DNA of 64,000 nt from Paenibacillus sp. W2I17 (GCF_030815985.1 NZ_JAUSXM010000001.1:4092001-4156000); one strand, 5' to 3'. Shown: positions 19,940-29,255, numbered from the stretch's first letter. Notes: generated by a model not told the origin, from the sequence alone. Numbers and translations are program-made.

Positions 19940-20497
19940 TTATAGATCATCCCGGATACGGGAGTACAATTTTTGATCCGTAAATACACCTTTGATCTTC
20001 AACTGTTTGCGTAACAAACCTTCGTACGACATGCCCAGCTTCTCCATTACGCGTGCAGAGCCTATGTTGCCTGCATTACATTTCCCCTCAAGCCGATTGC
20101 AGTCCAATTCCTGAAAGCAATAATCCACGATGGGTTGCATCGCTTCTGCTGCGAGCCCCTTACCCCATTGACTGCTGGCTATCGCGTACCCTAGTTCAGC
20201 ACTCTGCATGGGTTCGTTGAGATGAAAAATGCCACCCCTCCCGATCAAGGTCCCTGTTTCCTTCAAAATAAAAGCCCAGATATGTACCGTTTTCCGTTCA
20301 TAATTATCCAGTACCCGCTGAATATATTGAATTGAATCCTCCACCGTCTCATGGCAGTTCCACAAGCTTTGCTGACTCACTCGCGGATCAGAGGCAAATG
20401 CATAATATTCATTGAGATCATCCATCACAAGGCGTCTCAGCTTTAACCGCTGTGTTTCGAATTCGGGCAATTCGGCAAAAAGTTTTTCTACATTCAT
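19940..20497 (-). CDS. GNAT-family N-acetyltransferase (RimJ/RimL type)
   Basis: 185-residue acetyl-CoA-dependent acetyltransferase. The N-terminal ETQRLKLRRL motif, ELGYAIASSQWGKGLAAEA (pyrophosphate-binding loop QWGKG) and GNIGSARVMEKLGMSYEG are the standard landmarks of the RimJ/RimL group. Substrate is unknown; relatives acetylate ribosomal proteins, amino groups or antibiotics. GGAGGTG precedes the start. Confidence 0.85.
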   Translation of the reverse strand: MNVEKLFAELPEFETQRLKLRRLVMDDLNEYYAFASDPRVSQQSLWNCHETVEDSIQYIQRVLDNYERKTVHIWAFILKETGTLIGRGGIFHLNEPMQSAELGYAIASSQWGKGLAAEAMQPIVDYCFQELDCNRLEGKCNAGNIGSARVMEKLGMSYEGLLRKQLKIKGVFTDQKLYSRIRDDL

Positions 20498-20525
20498 TCA
20501 GCACACCTCCATGATTCACTTGAGT

Positions 20526-20933
20526 TCATGATCCAGCCATCTTATTTCTCAGGAAATAACGATCTATTATAACCATGCACAGAATACCGACCGTATATCG
20601 AATCAGATCGATTACCAGAAAACCATGTCCCAAAATAAGAGCACCTAATACGGTAGAGCGTATCTCAATCAGCCAAGGCGTCTGAATCAACTGTGAGAAC
20701 TCAATCATCCAGCTGAATACACAGCTCAAACACATCGCCCATACCAAGCTGCGATGAGGCCACACCATGCGTACTCCGAAATAAATCATGCCTGCCCAAC
20801 ATGCATCCCCGAAATGTTCATGCACCCAATTTGGCAATCGTTCACCATAGTGTCTGGATGCGAGCCCTGCCGCCATGGTCATCATGACTGCGAAGAAATA
20901 GATCAGCCTGTCTCTGATAAGTACGCTTTTCAA
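20526..20933 (-). CDS. DUF2809 membrane protein
   Basis: 135-residue integral membrane protein with four hydrophobic helices. The FGDACWAGMIYFGVRM and EFSQLIQTPWLIEIRSTVLG segments are characteristic of DUF2809, a family of unknown function. It starts four bases after the GrpB stop codon, so the two genes are probably co-transcribed. Confidence 0.75.
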   Translation of the reverse strand: MKSVLIRDRLIYFFAVMMTMAAGLASRHYGERLPNWVHEHFGDACWAGMIYFGVRMVWPHRSLVWAMCLSCVFSWMIEFSQLIQTPWLIEIRSTVLGALILGHGFLVIDLIRYTVGILCMVIIDRYFLRNKMAGS

Positions 20934-20937
20934 TCAA

Positions 20938-21489
20938 TCACACGCCTTCATCAAGCACTTGTAAAATAAATTGCGTTTTGGCAGCGGTATACGATTCCCT
21001 ATCTTCCTTGTTCTCATCAGCAAGCTTCGCCTTCAGGACGGCGTAAGCTTCCACCAGATCTGGGCGTTTTCTCAGCACATCCCGAAACCGAATTTGACGA
21101 TCCCAGCGTTCTTCTCCCGGGCGCATCAGATGCAGGTGTACAGCTCTCTTGCCATCCTTAACCCTGACCCAGAATCGTCTGTACTCCCGTCCATCCAGTT
21201 CAGGCGGAACGTAATTCCAGCCCACCGGATTCAACTGATCCGCAATCAGATCCATGTCGTCCCATGACTGTACCTCTGCCATCAGATCAATAATGGGTTT
21301 GGCGGGTAACCCTGGAATGGACGTGCTTCCGATATGTTCGAATTGATGGATATTAAACTGCTGTAAACGGTGTTTGAGTTGCCGGATTTCTTCCTGAGCC
21401 TGCGCATCCCAGTTGGGGTTGGCCGGAGCAATCTCTACCGCCTCTGTCGCCCAGGCAGGCCAGTTTTCCGGTTGCATTGGATCTTTCAT
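20938..21489 (-). CDS. GrpB-family protein (nucleotidyltransferase-like)
   Basis: 183-residue member of the GrpB/UPF0157 family. Key segments are FEHIGSTSIPGLPAKPIIDLM (read as GSTSIPGL followed by KPIIDLM, the nucleotidyltransferase-like GS...D motif) and the VHLHLMRPGEERWDR stretch. Biochemical role is not established for most members; some are fused to dephospho-CoA kinase. GAGGAGG precedes the ATG. Confidence 0.82.
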   Translation of the reverse strand: MKDPMQPENWPAWATEAVEIAPANPNWDAQAQEEIRQLKHRLQQFNIHQFEHIGSTSIPGLPAKPIIDLMAEVQSWDDMDLIADQLNPVGWNYVPPELDGREYRRFWVRVKDGKRAVHLHLMRPGEERWDRQIRFRDVLRKRPDLVEAYAVLKAKLADENKEDRESYTAAKTQFILQVLDEGV

Positions 21490-21747
21490 TCAGGTACCTC
21501 CTCTTCACCATGACATTTTAAATGGTAACCTTCTCTGTATTTTTCATAGGTGCTTTGCTTCATGCGCTTAATCGTAGTGCTCCGTTGAAATGTAAGTATG
21601 GAACTTAGGGATAAAAGAAGATATTTCAGGTAAGTCAGATCACTAGAGTTAGAGTCTGAGCTTATAATCGAAGCTTTCATATTCATCCAATCCCCTTATA
21701 TAGTTGTTAAAGCAGAAGGCATTTCAGATACATATTTCTATATATCC
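21490..21747. other. Intergenic region upstream of GrpB gene
   Basis: Promoter/leader region of the GrpB-DUF2809 pair. A 66-codon minus-strand frame here is rich in Ser/Thr, lacks a ribosome-binding site and overlaps the GrpB start, so I do not call it. Confidence 0.5.
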
Positions 21748-21775
21748 AAAAAAGGAGCGTATGTCTACGCCCCTT
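21748..21775 (-). terminator. Terminator after the Big_2 protein gene
   Basis: Ten-base stem with one mismatch (21752-21761 with 21766-21775) followed by TTTT on the minus strand, about 95 bases beyond the stop codon at 21869. Confidence 0.75.
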
Positions 21776-21868
21776 GGTTGTCTGTTACCTTGATGATATT
21801 GATGATTTTAACGTGTCATGTACTGATTTTATCTTTGAATTGATGCAAGCACTTCATTATATAAATAT

Positions 21869-22975
21869 TTATTTTACCGTAACAGGGATCGTCACTTTTT
21901 TGTTGCCCCACTTGGCTGTTATGGACGTTTTACCTTTGCCTACAGCCACGATCTTGCCATTTGTTACTGTCGCTACGCCCGGCTTTGTGCTGCTCCACAC
22001 CGCACTGTTGGTCACAACAGTGGTCTTGCCCGTATCATACTGGGCCATCACACTCAGCGTTGTACTTCCCTGTGGGGACAAAACCAGTTTTTTCTGGCCA
22101 GTAATCAACTTTTTGAGTAGAGGTACAACGGTAACCTCTGCCTTTATTGTCTGATTTTGATAAGTTCCTGTCAAGGTGGCTTGTCCCTCGGTCAGCGTCT
22201 TAACGGCTCCATTTTTCACGATAGCTACATTTGTATTGGAAGAGGTCCATATCACTTGTTTCGAAAGGTTGATCGTTTTGCCGTTTGCGTAGGTGCCGAT
22301 CACCTTCAACGCTTTGGACTTCTTGATGTTCAGCTGCATTGTGGCAGGAGTGACTTCAACTTTGGTAATCTCGTCCGTCACGGCAACAGGAACTTTTACA
22401 ATCGTTGTTCCGTACTTGCCTTGCAGCAATACTCTGCCGGGTGTAACGCCTTTGATTTTACCGTTTTCCAGCACAGCCGAAGAAGTGGATACGGACCACA
22501 CAATCTCAGACGTCACATCCTCTTCCTTACCATTCGCACGGGTAATGCTTACTTTCGGAAGGGTGCTTTCACTGCCTTTAACAAAACTGTAGGATTTCGG
22601 TGAAGCTTTGATGCTTTTGATCTTCTCCTGAACTTGGACAACCAACTGGGCTTTAGCCCCGTCTACCTGTGCAAAAATGGTTGCTTCGCCCGCGGCCACA
22701 GCCTTGACTTTGCCTTTCACCATCGTCGCAACCGCTGCATTACTGGTGGACCAAGTCACGCCTTCGGTAACATCCTGCTTGTTATCAAAACCTTCTACGG
22801 TTGCCATCACCTGAAGCTTAGCTGTCTCGGAAACACTCATCTTCTGCGGGCTGCTATTGGTAATTTCAATCGATGTCACGTCACCGGTAGCCGCCAAAGC
22901 CAACGAAGGGACCAGTACGGTCAATGCAATCATTAGAGCAAGTGTGCCTCGAAGCGCCAGTTTGATTCTATTCAT
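21869..22975 (-). CDS. Exported protein made of bacterial Ig-like (Big_2) repeats
   Basis: About 368 aa: a Sec signal peptide (cleavage near LALAATGD) followed by four tandem Big_2-type modules of roughly 80 residues, each ending in a variant of GxAxVKxGKVKAVxxGxATI. No catalytic domain and no cell-wall anchor are visible. Such repeats usually act as adhesive or spacer modules on larger surface proteins; here they form the whole protein. I place the start at 22975 (MNRIK); an ATG four codons upstream directly abuts the GGGAG Shine-Dalgarno and is less plausible. It is followed by its own terminator. Confidence 0.8.
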   Translation of the reverse strand: MNRIKLALRGTLALMIALTVLVPSLALAATGDVTSIEITNSSPQKMSVSETAKLQVMATVEGFDNKQDVTEGVTWSTSNAAVATMVKGKVKAVAAGEATIFAQVDGAKAQLVVQVQEKIKSIKASPKSYSFVKGSESTLPKVSITRANGKEEDVTSEIVWSVSTSSAVLENGKIKGVTPGRVLLQGKYGTTIVKVPVAVTDEITKVEVTPATMQLNIKKSKALKVIGTYANGKTINLSKQVIWTSSNTNVAIVKNGAVKTLTEGQATLTGTYQNQTIKAEVTVVPLLKKLITGQKKLVLSPQGSTTLSVMAQYDTGKTTVVTNSAVWSSTKPGVATVTNGKIVAVGKGKTSITAKWGNKKVTIPVTVK

Positions 22976-23154
22976 TTCAATATCCATCTCCCATAATCCA
23001 ATATTTTACTTCTATTATATTATATCGGATACGAATTGCATAAAGTTGAATAACGTGAGTGAGAGTCTTGTAACAATTCATGATTTTCATTGTATAATAT
23101 GGGAAGGTCGCGTAATACTGTTTTAATAAACCTAAAAAATGGGGTGGGATATGT

Positions 23155-23358
23155 ATGATCGAAAAGAATTTGCTTGATATGGTTTCACCTAAAAATAACC
23201 GTAAACGTATGAAAGCTATCGTCACTTCGACATCCACCAAGATTCGTCCTGAAGACGAAATGGTTCTATTGATGAAAACAGCCCGCAATCGTTTCAAAAA
23301 AGCCCTTGAATCTGGACAAATTGAAATCATTAACGAGCGTGAATGGAAGCTGCGTTAA
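23155..23358 (+). CDS. Small basic conserved-looking protein, function unknown
   Basis: 67 residues, rich in Lys/Arg, with no signal peptide or membrane segment. A GGGGTGGG purine stretch precedes the ATG, and the frame is followed by a bidirectional terminator at 23506-23559. I do not recognise a family. The charge pattern (KNNRKRMK, RNRFKKALE) would suit a nucleic-acid- or ribosome-associated protein, but this is only an impression. Confidence 0.6.
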   Translation: MIEKNLLDMVSPKNNRKRMKAIVTSTSTKIRPEDEMVLLMKTARNRFKKALESGQIEIINEREWKLR

Positions 23359-23505
23359 CATTTAAGAAATAACTTTATTTACTTACATAAACGAAGAAAT
23401 TTTAATCAAAGAAGTAAGCTATATCTGAGGTTCAAGCACTTACCAGCTCAGTTAAATTCAGCACAAAATATTAGGAGATCGGTTCGTTAAATAGTGTTAC
23501 CGTTT

Positions 23506-23559
23506 AAAAGGGGATGTCCATCGTCACATACAACATGACGTGTGGAACATCCCCTTTTT
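23506..23559. terminator. Bidirectional terminator between the small gene and serS
   Basis: Outer arms AAAAGGGGATGT and ACATCCCCTTTTT pair around an inner imperfect hairpin; T tracts appear on both strands. It can end the plus-strand 67-codon gene and the minus-strand serS. Confidence 0.85.
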
Positions 23560-23586
23560 GAATTACTAGAGCGTTACCTAACCTCT

Positions 23587-24885
23587 CTAATTCACTTTAT
23601 CCTGCTCTGGCAAAATCAAGCTCTCGGCCCCGCCCATATAGGGCCGCAGGGCTTCCGGAATGTGAATACTTCCATCCTCCTGCTGATGATTCTCAAGCAA
23701 AGGAATCAGGATACGCGGCGATGCCACCGCCGTATTATTCAACGTGTGACAGTAGGCCAACTTGCCTTCGGCATCCAGGCAACGAATGTTCGAACGGCGA
23801 GCCTGAAAATCATGCAGATTCGACGACGAATGGGTTTCTCCATATGCACCGCGGCTCGGCATCCAGGTCTCGATGTCATACTGTTTGTACGTTTTCTGCG
23901 ACATATCTCCGGTACATACGGCGACAACACGATACGGCAGTTCCAGTAATTGCAGCAATTCTTCGGCGTGTCCCGTAATCTCCTGTAACATGCGCTCCGA
24001 TTCTTCCGCATCAGGAGCACAGAGAATGACCTGCTCAACTTTGGCAAATTGGTGCACACGATACAATCCGCGCACATCACGTCCGCCGGAGCCAACCTCA
24101 TTGCGGAAACACGTCGATACCGCGGCCAGCTTCACAGGCTCTTGAACATCAACAATCTCATCCGCATAATACGAGACCAGCGGCACTTCAGAAGTTCCCA
24201 CCAGCCACTTGTTCTCCCCTTCGAGTTCATAAACCTGATCTCGACCGGTTGGGAAGAATCCGGTGTTCACCAGTGCGTCCTCCCTGACCATCAACGGTAC
24301 TTCCATCGGTGTAAACCCGTGCTTCAGCAGCAGATCAAGCGCAAGTTGCTGTACTGCCCGATGTAATAACAGGCCAGCGCCTTTTAATACATAACTTCGC
24401 GTACCGCCAATCTTAACTCCACGAGGAATATCGATCAGATCATGCAACTCCCCAAGTTCCACGTGATCTTTGGTGTTATACTCGAACGTTGGCACCTCTC
24501 CCACACGTCGCAGCTCTACATTATCCGCATCCGACGAGCCATTGGGGGTATCCGGTGATACGATATTGGGTACCAGCCATTGCAGCTTGGTTACTTCCTC
24601 CTGCACAGGGGCAAGCTTCGCTTCCACCTGTTCCAACTGTTCATTGAGCTGTTTCACCTGAGCGCGCAAACCCTCGGCCTGTTCCCGATTCCCCGCTTGC
24701 ATTAGCTTACCAATATCAGCAGATAACGTATTGCGCAACCTGCGACCTTCTTCAATTTCCTGCAAAAGTGCTCTACGTTCTTCATCCCGCTCTAACAATG
24801 TGCGAATGTTGATCTTGATTTTTTTCCCGTCTGCTGCAGCCTGAACCTCTTCTGCATGCGCCCGAATCCATTTCATTTCTAGCAT
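23587..24885 (-). CDS. serS: Serine--tRNA ligase
   Basis: Class II aminoacyl-tRNA synthetase that charges tRNA-Ser (432 aa from the start chosen here). The N-terminal helical hairpin arm (about 30-105) binds the long variable arm of the tRNA; the catalytic core shows motif 2 (FRNEVGSGGRDVRGLYR) and motif 3 (SNLHDFQARRSNIR). The frame is open for 70 codons further upstream, but that part is the T-box leader and terminator. The true start is the ATG at 24885, nine bases after AAAGGAG. A second ATG three codons later is possible. Expression should depend on uncharged tRNA-Ser through the T-box. Confidence 0.96.
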   Translation of the reverse strand: MLEMKWIRAHAEEVQAAADGKKIKINIRTLLERDEERRALLQEIEEGRRLRNTLSADIGKLMQAGNREQAEGLRAQVKQLNEQLEQVEAKLAPVQEEVTKLQWLVPNIVSPDTPNGSSDADNVELRRVGEVPTFEYNTKDHVELGELHDLIDIPRGVKIGGTRSYVLKGAGLLLHRAVQQLALDLLLKHGFTPMEVPLMVREDALVNTGFFPTGRDQVYELEGENKWLVGTSEVPLVSYYADEIVDVQEPVKLAAVSTCFRNEVGSGGRDVRGLYRVHQFAKVEQVILCAPDAEESERMLQEITGHAEELLQLLELPYRVVAVCTGDMSQKTYKQYDIETWMPSRGAYGETHSSSNLHDFQARRSNIRCLDAEGKLAYCHTLNNTAVASPRILIPLLENHQQEDGSIHIPEALRPYMGGAESLILPEQDKVN

Positions 24886-24898
24886 GGTCACCGTCTCC

Positions 24899-25115
24899 TT
24901 TGGCTGTAAAAATACAAAGAGCGCCCTCATCCCTTGGGACGAGGAGCGCTCTGCTCGCGGTGCCACCCAACTTGCTGAATCAGGATATCCTGCTTCCAGC
25001 CTCTTGGTCCGCGATAACGGGCGGTTCCGGTTAACTTGGGGAAATATCGCTCCCCTGGCGAAAACGCCTCCGAGTTGGATGCTCTTCAACGGCATGGTCC
25101 GATCTGTAATTGTTG
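24899..25115 (-). promoter_or_regulatory. T-box riboswitch leader of serS
   Basis: On the minus strand the leader contains the T-box word GGGTGGCACCGCG (at 24956-24968), followed by a strong terminator hairpin at 24908-24951 with arms GAGCGC...CCTC / GAGG.GCGCTC and a T-rich tail. In this class, uncharged tRNA pairs its anticodon with a specifier in stem I and its CCA end with the T-box, preventing termination. I could not identify the specifier serine codon with confidence. Confidence 0.93.
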
Positions 25116-25120
25116 GTCTC

Positions 25121-25150
25121 AGTATATACGAACGCCGGACCTAATTGCAA
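25121..25150 (-). promoter_or_regulatory. Probable serS promoter
   Basis: Minus-strand TTGCAA (25145-25150) and TATACT (25121-25126) separated by 18 bases, just upstream of the T-box leader. Confidence 0.55.
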
Positions 25151-25272
25151 CCTTCTGTATCGATCAGGAATTCATGGCACAACGTAACATGTCCTGTTAT
25201 GATAGACTTTGTCTTCAAGATTGCGCTTTATTGTGATCCTCAATTTATGTATATAAGTAAAAGGAGTTCTTT

Positions 25273-26508
25273 ATGAAAAAATTACTTTGGATCGGATGTC
25301 TGTCCTATTTCCTGATTGGACTTGCCCACGTTGTGCTCGGTTCCATTCTGCCGGTTGCACTTGAACATTATGGCAAAGATTATAGCCAAGGCGGAACGCT
25401 GATCTTCGCTCAATTTGCCGGATTCCTGGGTGGTGTATTGTTATCTCCATGGCTGAACAGACGCTTTGGTAAACGGGGAGGCCTGTTAATCGCCACAGCA
25501 CTGCTCTGTATCGCAGAATTATCCTATATGCTGCTGCCCCCATGGGGCTGGATGTTCGTCATCGCACCCGCAGCTGGCTTCGGATTCGGAATGGTTGAAG
25601 CTGTTATTGGAACCATTATCATCGCTGCAATCAAAGACAATACAGCCGTTGCCATGAGTCGACTGGAAGTGTTATTCGGGATCGGCGCGATGGTCATGCC
25701 GCTCATTGCCAGTGGTCTGATTGCTGCCGGATACTGGCGCCTTTCCTTTCTCGTTGTTGCGATCTGCGCCGCGCTGACCTTTGTTTTCTGGGCGAAAGGA
25801 TCATTTGGAGAGCTCGATAAGTTTCTGGAGCGACAGAATTCAAATCATGCTTCCTTAAATACGCACTCTGCTGGGACATCGGGTGAGATGCATCCCGCAT
25901 CTGCAAGTACATCCAGTCCAACCTATCGTGGCAGTAACAGGACTCTTCTGGTATTATTCGTCCTGTTCTTCTTCCTCTATGTTGGCACAGAGATGAGTCT
26001 TGCGAACTTCATGCCGGCGATCCTGATTGAGAAAATGAACATGAAGGAAGCCGGAGCAGCGCTTAGTGTCACCTGTTTCTGGATTGCCATGTCCGTGGGA
26101 CGACTCTTCGCCGGGTATATCGCAGAGAAATTCCAATACCGCGTCTATGTTCTGTACAGTTGTCTTGCATCTGTTCTTTTGTTAATGGTATTTCCATTTA
26201 CAAACCAAATCTGGTCTGCATTTCTCATCATCTTACTGCTTGGACTTGCGATGTCAGGGATATTCTCCATTGCCCTTGTCTTTGCCAGTAAACTGCTGCC
26301 CGGAACAGAAGAATCCACACCCAGCATTTTGATTGCCTCAGGTGGGGTTGGCGGTGCCATTCTGCCTTTGACTACGGGGTGGAGTCTTGATCATCTGGCG
26401 GTTAATCAGTCTGCATGGATGCTTGCCATCTTTGCAGTTGGCCTGTTTGTCATTAGCGTAATCACGTATCAATGGCAGAACAAACATATAGTGAATTCTG
26501 CGACTTAA
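25273..26508 (+). CDS. MFS transporter
   Basis: Major facilitator superfamily permease of 411 aa with 12 predicted membrane helices and a hydrophilic Ser/His-rich central loop (about 190-220) between the two six-helix halves. The A-loop-like NRRFGKRGG segment after TM2 is typical. The overall pattern resembles the FucP/glucose branch but the substrate cannot be assigned. AAAGGAG is seven bases before the ATG, and a terminator follows at 26561. Confidence 0.85.
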   Translation: MKKLLWIGCLSYFLIGLAHVVLGSILPVALEHYGKDYSQGGTLIFAQFAGFLGGVLLSPWLNRRFGKRGGLLIATALLCIAELSYMLLPPWGWMFVIAPAAGFGFGMVEAVIGTIIIAAIKDNTAVAMSRLEVLFGIGAMVMPLIASGLIAAGYWRLSFLVVAICAALTFVFWAKGSFGELDKFLERQNSNHASLNTHSAGTSGEMHPASASTSSPTYRGSNRTLLVLFVLFFFLYVGTEMSLANFMPAILIEKMNMKEAGAALSVTCFWIAMSVGRLFAGYIAEKFQYRVYVLYSCLASVLLLMVFPFTNQIWSAFLIILLLGLAMSGIFSIALVFASKLLPGTEESTPSILIASGGVGGAILPLTTGWSLDHLAVNQSAWMLAIFAVGLFVISVITYQWQNKHIVNSAT

Positions 26509-26560
26509 CAGTTATGTGTTGATCCAGTCCTGAGGATTAGAAATACCTATTAAAGAAATT

Positions 26561-26600
26561 GAAATGTCCACCGCCATGACCTGACGGTGGACATTTCTTT
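26561..26600 (+). terminator. Terminator after the MFS gene
   Basis: Thirteen-base-pair perfect stem (26561-26573 with 26585-26597) with an 11-base loop, followed by TTTG. Confidence 0.8.
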
Positions 26601-26604
26601 GTAG

Positions 26605-26820
26605 CGTTACTCTGTTCTAACGAACCTAGCACACGCTATTCCCATCCATTTCCGCATGTTTGAAATCTAACGAATCCTAGAGACGTTATTATAGATAATT
26701 AACTTCAATTAAATGCCTCGTTGGAGGTTTTTTGCATAATAACGCCGCTGAGATTCGTTAGATTTTTCATTCCTTAAAAACTGGCCTAATACGGCGTTCT
26801 CGATTCGTTAGCGCTGTAAT
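26605..26820. repeat. Family-2 nested inverted repeat, copy 1
   Basis: Two nested inverted repeats. Inner arms: ATCTAACGAATCC...GACGTTATTAT (about 26664-26692) and ATAATAACGCC...GATTCGTTAGAT (about 26736-26763). Outer arms: TCTAACGAACC...CACGCTAT (about 26614-26638) and ATACGGCGTTCTCGATTCGTTAG (about 26789-26811). The region lies between convergent genes, has no ORF, and shares its four-arm layout with 41113-41316. The rest of 26509-26944 has no gene. Confidence 0.75.
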
Positions 26821-26944
26821 CATGGTGGCAAGTACCCTATCTCTGCCTCTCTGATCACCTTTCATTAGAGGTGAGAATAATATCTATTCATTTGCGTAAG
26901 ATTGCCCAGGAAATACTTAGGGCCAGCCAAATCACACACTTTTG

Positions 26945-27442
26945 TTAACGACAGGGCACTACAGGGCCATTGCCTTTGATGAATTTACCAAATACATATC
27001 GGACGAGCGGTCCCAGAATGATTAACTGATATGGAAGCGCAAGGCTGAAGTTACGAGCAATGGTATGGAGATACGTACGGAGTACGGATGACCCACTTAA
27101 TTGATCCGCAAGATATGCCGAGATCATTCCATACAAGGACATGATCAGAACCATGCCAATCACCATAAAAAATGATATAGCAAGCACACCCATAATCTTG
27201 TTGGACTTGTCAAAGGGCAAGGAAAAAGCAATCTTTCTCGCTATAGGTCCAACGATGAAAGACTCCACCAGAAACGCGATGACAAAACATACTATGAATT
27301 GAAGCAGTATCTCAAGCGGGGACATCTTACCGAGTAACCCACTGTGCCATAGATTGAAGAACATCATGATCAAGACCATTCCTGTGCACATCATTAATCC
27401 GAAAATAATTTGTTCCTTCTTGCTTGTTGGCAATTCTCTCAT
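26945..27442 (-). CDS. DUF2798 membrane protein
   Basis: 165-residue integral membrane protein with four hydrophobic helices in two similar halves, each with a pattern like GMVLIMxFxN and GPIARKIAF/GPLVRYVFG, as in DUF2798 proteins. Function unknown. Ribosome-binding site is poor (AGAGAGG abutting the ATG), so translation may start slightly elsewhere or be weak. Confidence 0.7.
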   Translation of the reverse strand: MRELPTSKKEQIIFGLMMCTGMVLIMMFFNLWHSGLLGKMSPLEILLQFIVCFVIAFLVESFIVGPIARKIAFSLPFDKSNKIMGVLAISFFMVIGMVLIMSLYGMISAYLADQLSGSSVLRTYLHTIARNFSLALPYQLIILGPLVRYVFGKFIKGNGPVVPCR

Positions 27443-27616
27443 CCTCTCTGTTTACCTTCGTAATTATAGAGATGAGGAAACCCTCCACATAAGTGAACAT
27501 TCTGTGAACAATTATGATTTTCCCAAATTAAAACCGGATTTGACAACCATGTAGTACAGCCCTATGATATCCCTTAAAATGGTAGAAAGATTCATGGTAT
27601 AAGGAGGATTTGGATT

Positions 27617-28003
27617 ATGAGTTTTCAAAAACGCATTGACCACGTCGGCATTGCTGTGCGTGATCTGGAGACCACGCTGCGTTTCTATACGGAGATTGTT
27701 GGTCTTGAATTGAAAGACCGGGTAACCCATACCAACGGCGTCATTCAGCTCGCCTTCCTTGGCTTCAATGGAAGTAATGAGACTGAGATTGAGTTAATTC
27801 AAGGATACAGCGACAAGCTGCCTTCCGAAGGTACGGTACACCATTTTGCGATCCACGTGGACGATCTTGATTCTGAGTACAAACGCATCCAAGCCACCGA
27901 GGCCGAATTTATTGATGGAGAGATTATTACACTGCCTAACGGTTACCGCTATTTCTTCATCTATGGACCTGAAAAGGAATGGATTGAGTTCTTCCAGCGC
28001 TAA
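27617..28003 (+). CDS. VOC-family protein (glyoxalase I-like)
   Basis: 128-residue vicinal-oxygen-chelate protein with two beta-alpha-beta-beta-beta modules. Metal-site candidates are His8 (RIDHVGIAV), Glu near IELIQGYS, His in VHHFAIHVDDL and Glu in EWIEFFQR. It resembles lactoylglutathione lyase and methylmalonyl-CoA epimerase relatives; substrate unknown. AAGGAGG precedes the ATG by about nine bases. It is followed 17 bases later by the SDR gene, so both are likely co-transcribed. Confidence 0.85.
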   Translation: MSFQKRIDHVGIAVRDLETTLRFYTEIVGLELKDRVTHTNGVIQLAFLGFNGSNETEIELIQGYSDKLPSEGTVHHFAIHVDDLDSEYKRIQATEAEFIDGEIITLPNGYRYFFIYGPEKEWIEFFQR

Positions 28004-28020
28004 GAATTGGAGTTGATTTC

Positions 28021-28776
28021 ATGAACATTTTAATTACCGGCGCAGCCGGGAAAATTGGAAGGGACTTGTCCCAACACTTGTCAGAAGCATATCACCTGCG
28101 ACTAACAGATTTGAATATCGACAGACTGCATACGTATCAAGAAACCGACCATGAGATCATGACACTGGATGTGACAGACCCTGAAGCCTGTCAGCATGCT
28201 TGCGAAGGCATGGATGTGGTAGTACATCTGGCGGGAGACCCTTCCCCGAATGCCGGATTCTTTGAATCGTTGTTGGACATCAATATCAAAGGTACATTTA
28301 ATGTATTCCGTGCAGCTAAGGACCAAGGTGTGCAAAGAGTCATTCTGGCGAGCAGTGCACAGACGATTGAGGGGTATCCCATTGATGCTCAAGTCTATCC
28401 GGACATGCCAACACGCCCACGGAATTTGTACGGGGTTAGCAAATGTTTTGGAGAATCGCTCGCTTCCTATTTTGCGTATACCGAAGGTTTACAAAGTGTA
28501 GCAATACGTATAGGTGCATATGATGATTTTCAACCGGACGGACCAGCGCTGGAAGCAAGGGATATGAGCGCGTATATTAGTCCGGCTGACTTGTGTGATT
28601 TGATGTTCAAAGCCATTACAGCTACCAATCTGGAGCCTTTCACCATACTGCATGGGATCTCGAATAATCGGTTTAAACGATTGAATCTGGAAACCACTCA
28701 GAAACAGGTAGGTTATGCCCCAAAATCCGATGCTTTTGCACTCAGCCAGATTTCCTTATATGATTCGCCACGATAA
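28021..28776 (+). CDS. NAD(P)-dependent epimerase/dehydratase-type oxidoreductase (extended SDR)
   Basis: 251-residue Rossmann-fold enzyme. The dinucleotide-binding motif GAAGKIGRD (residues 7-15) is at the N terminus, followed by the acidic DLNID, the HLAGDP segment and the catalytic YGVSK motif (Tyr and Lys) after the SSAQT strand. The pattern resembles uronate dehydrogenase-type NAD epimerases. Substrate cannot be read. Coupled to the VOC gene. Confidence 0.85.
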   Translation: MNILITGAAGKIGRDLSQHLSEAYHLRLTDLNIDRLHTYQETDHEIMTLDVTDPEACQHACEGMDVVVHLAGDPSPNAGFFESLLDINIKGTFNVFRAAKDQGVQRVILASSAQTIEGYPIDAQVYPDMPTRPRNLYGVSKCFGESLASYFAYTEGLQSVAIRIGAYDDFQPDGPALEARDMSAYISPADLCDLMFKAITATNLEPFTILHGISNNRFKRLNLETTQKQVGYAPKSDAFALSQISLYDSPR

Positions 28777-28930
28777 TTATTGAAAATAACACATCTAAAC
28801 AGGCTGATACACATATGTATAATGGCCTTCTTGATTAATTCATACGTGTCCCCATCCAGTTCCTGACTGGACACGTTCCACCCGCTGGCCTATAATTACA
28901 CCTAGTAATGCCCGTAACTTCATAGTTTCC

Positions 28931-29026
28931 CAGGGGAGTCGGAATTGGCCGGCTGAGAGTGTATCCCACCAAGATACTAACCCTTAGACCTGATCTGGAT
29001 CATGCCAGCGTAGGAATCGGAGTATA
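28931..29026 (+). promoter_or_regulatory. TPP riboswitch (THI element)
   Basis: Contains the conserved THI-box words GGCTGAGAG (28951-28959) and ACCTGATCTGGATCATGCCA (28988-29007) followed by GCGTAGGAA, in correct order with a P3-type hairpin between them. Thiamine pyrophosphate binding is expected to favour the terminator just downstream and shut off the transporter genes. Confidence 0.96.
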
Positions 29027-29076
29027 TCGAAATGGCACAGCCCTATGGCTGAACGCCACCTCTCTAACGCCTGCAC

Positions 29077-29103
29077 GCGTCCCGGAATACGGGACGCTTT
29101 TTT
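29077..29103 (+). terminator. Riboswitch expression-platform terminator
   Basis: Perfect 8-bp stem GCGTCCCG/CGGGACGC with loop GAATA, followed by six T residues, about 50 bases after the TPP aptamer and before the first structural gene. The gap 28777-29255 contains no other gene. Confidence 0.9.
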
Positions 29104-29255
29104 AATGTTCTTTTATATAGCCAGAGAGCTAAAAAAAGTGACGTTATCCAGATCTCAACTGGTATAAATCTGTCGATTTATGCAAGATGATTTGATATGA
29201 AGCCAAGGAGTACCCCGTGCCAATTGGCCGGACATACCGAAGGAGAGAACCACAG

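Noticed and set aside
21486..21686. 66-codon minus-strand ORF overlapping the GrpB start
   Set aside because: No ribosome-binding site, low-complexity Ser/Thr composition, overlaps a real gene start.
24886..25095. 70-codon N-terminal extension of serS
   Set aside because: This stretch is the T-box leader and terminator; the Shine-Dalgarno lies before the ATG at 24885.
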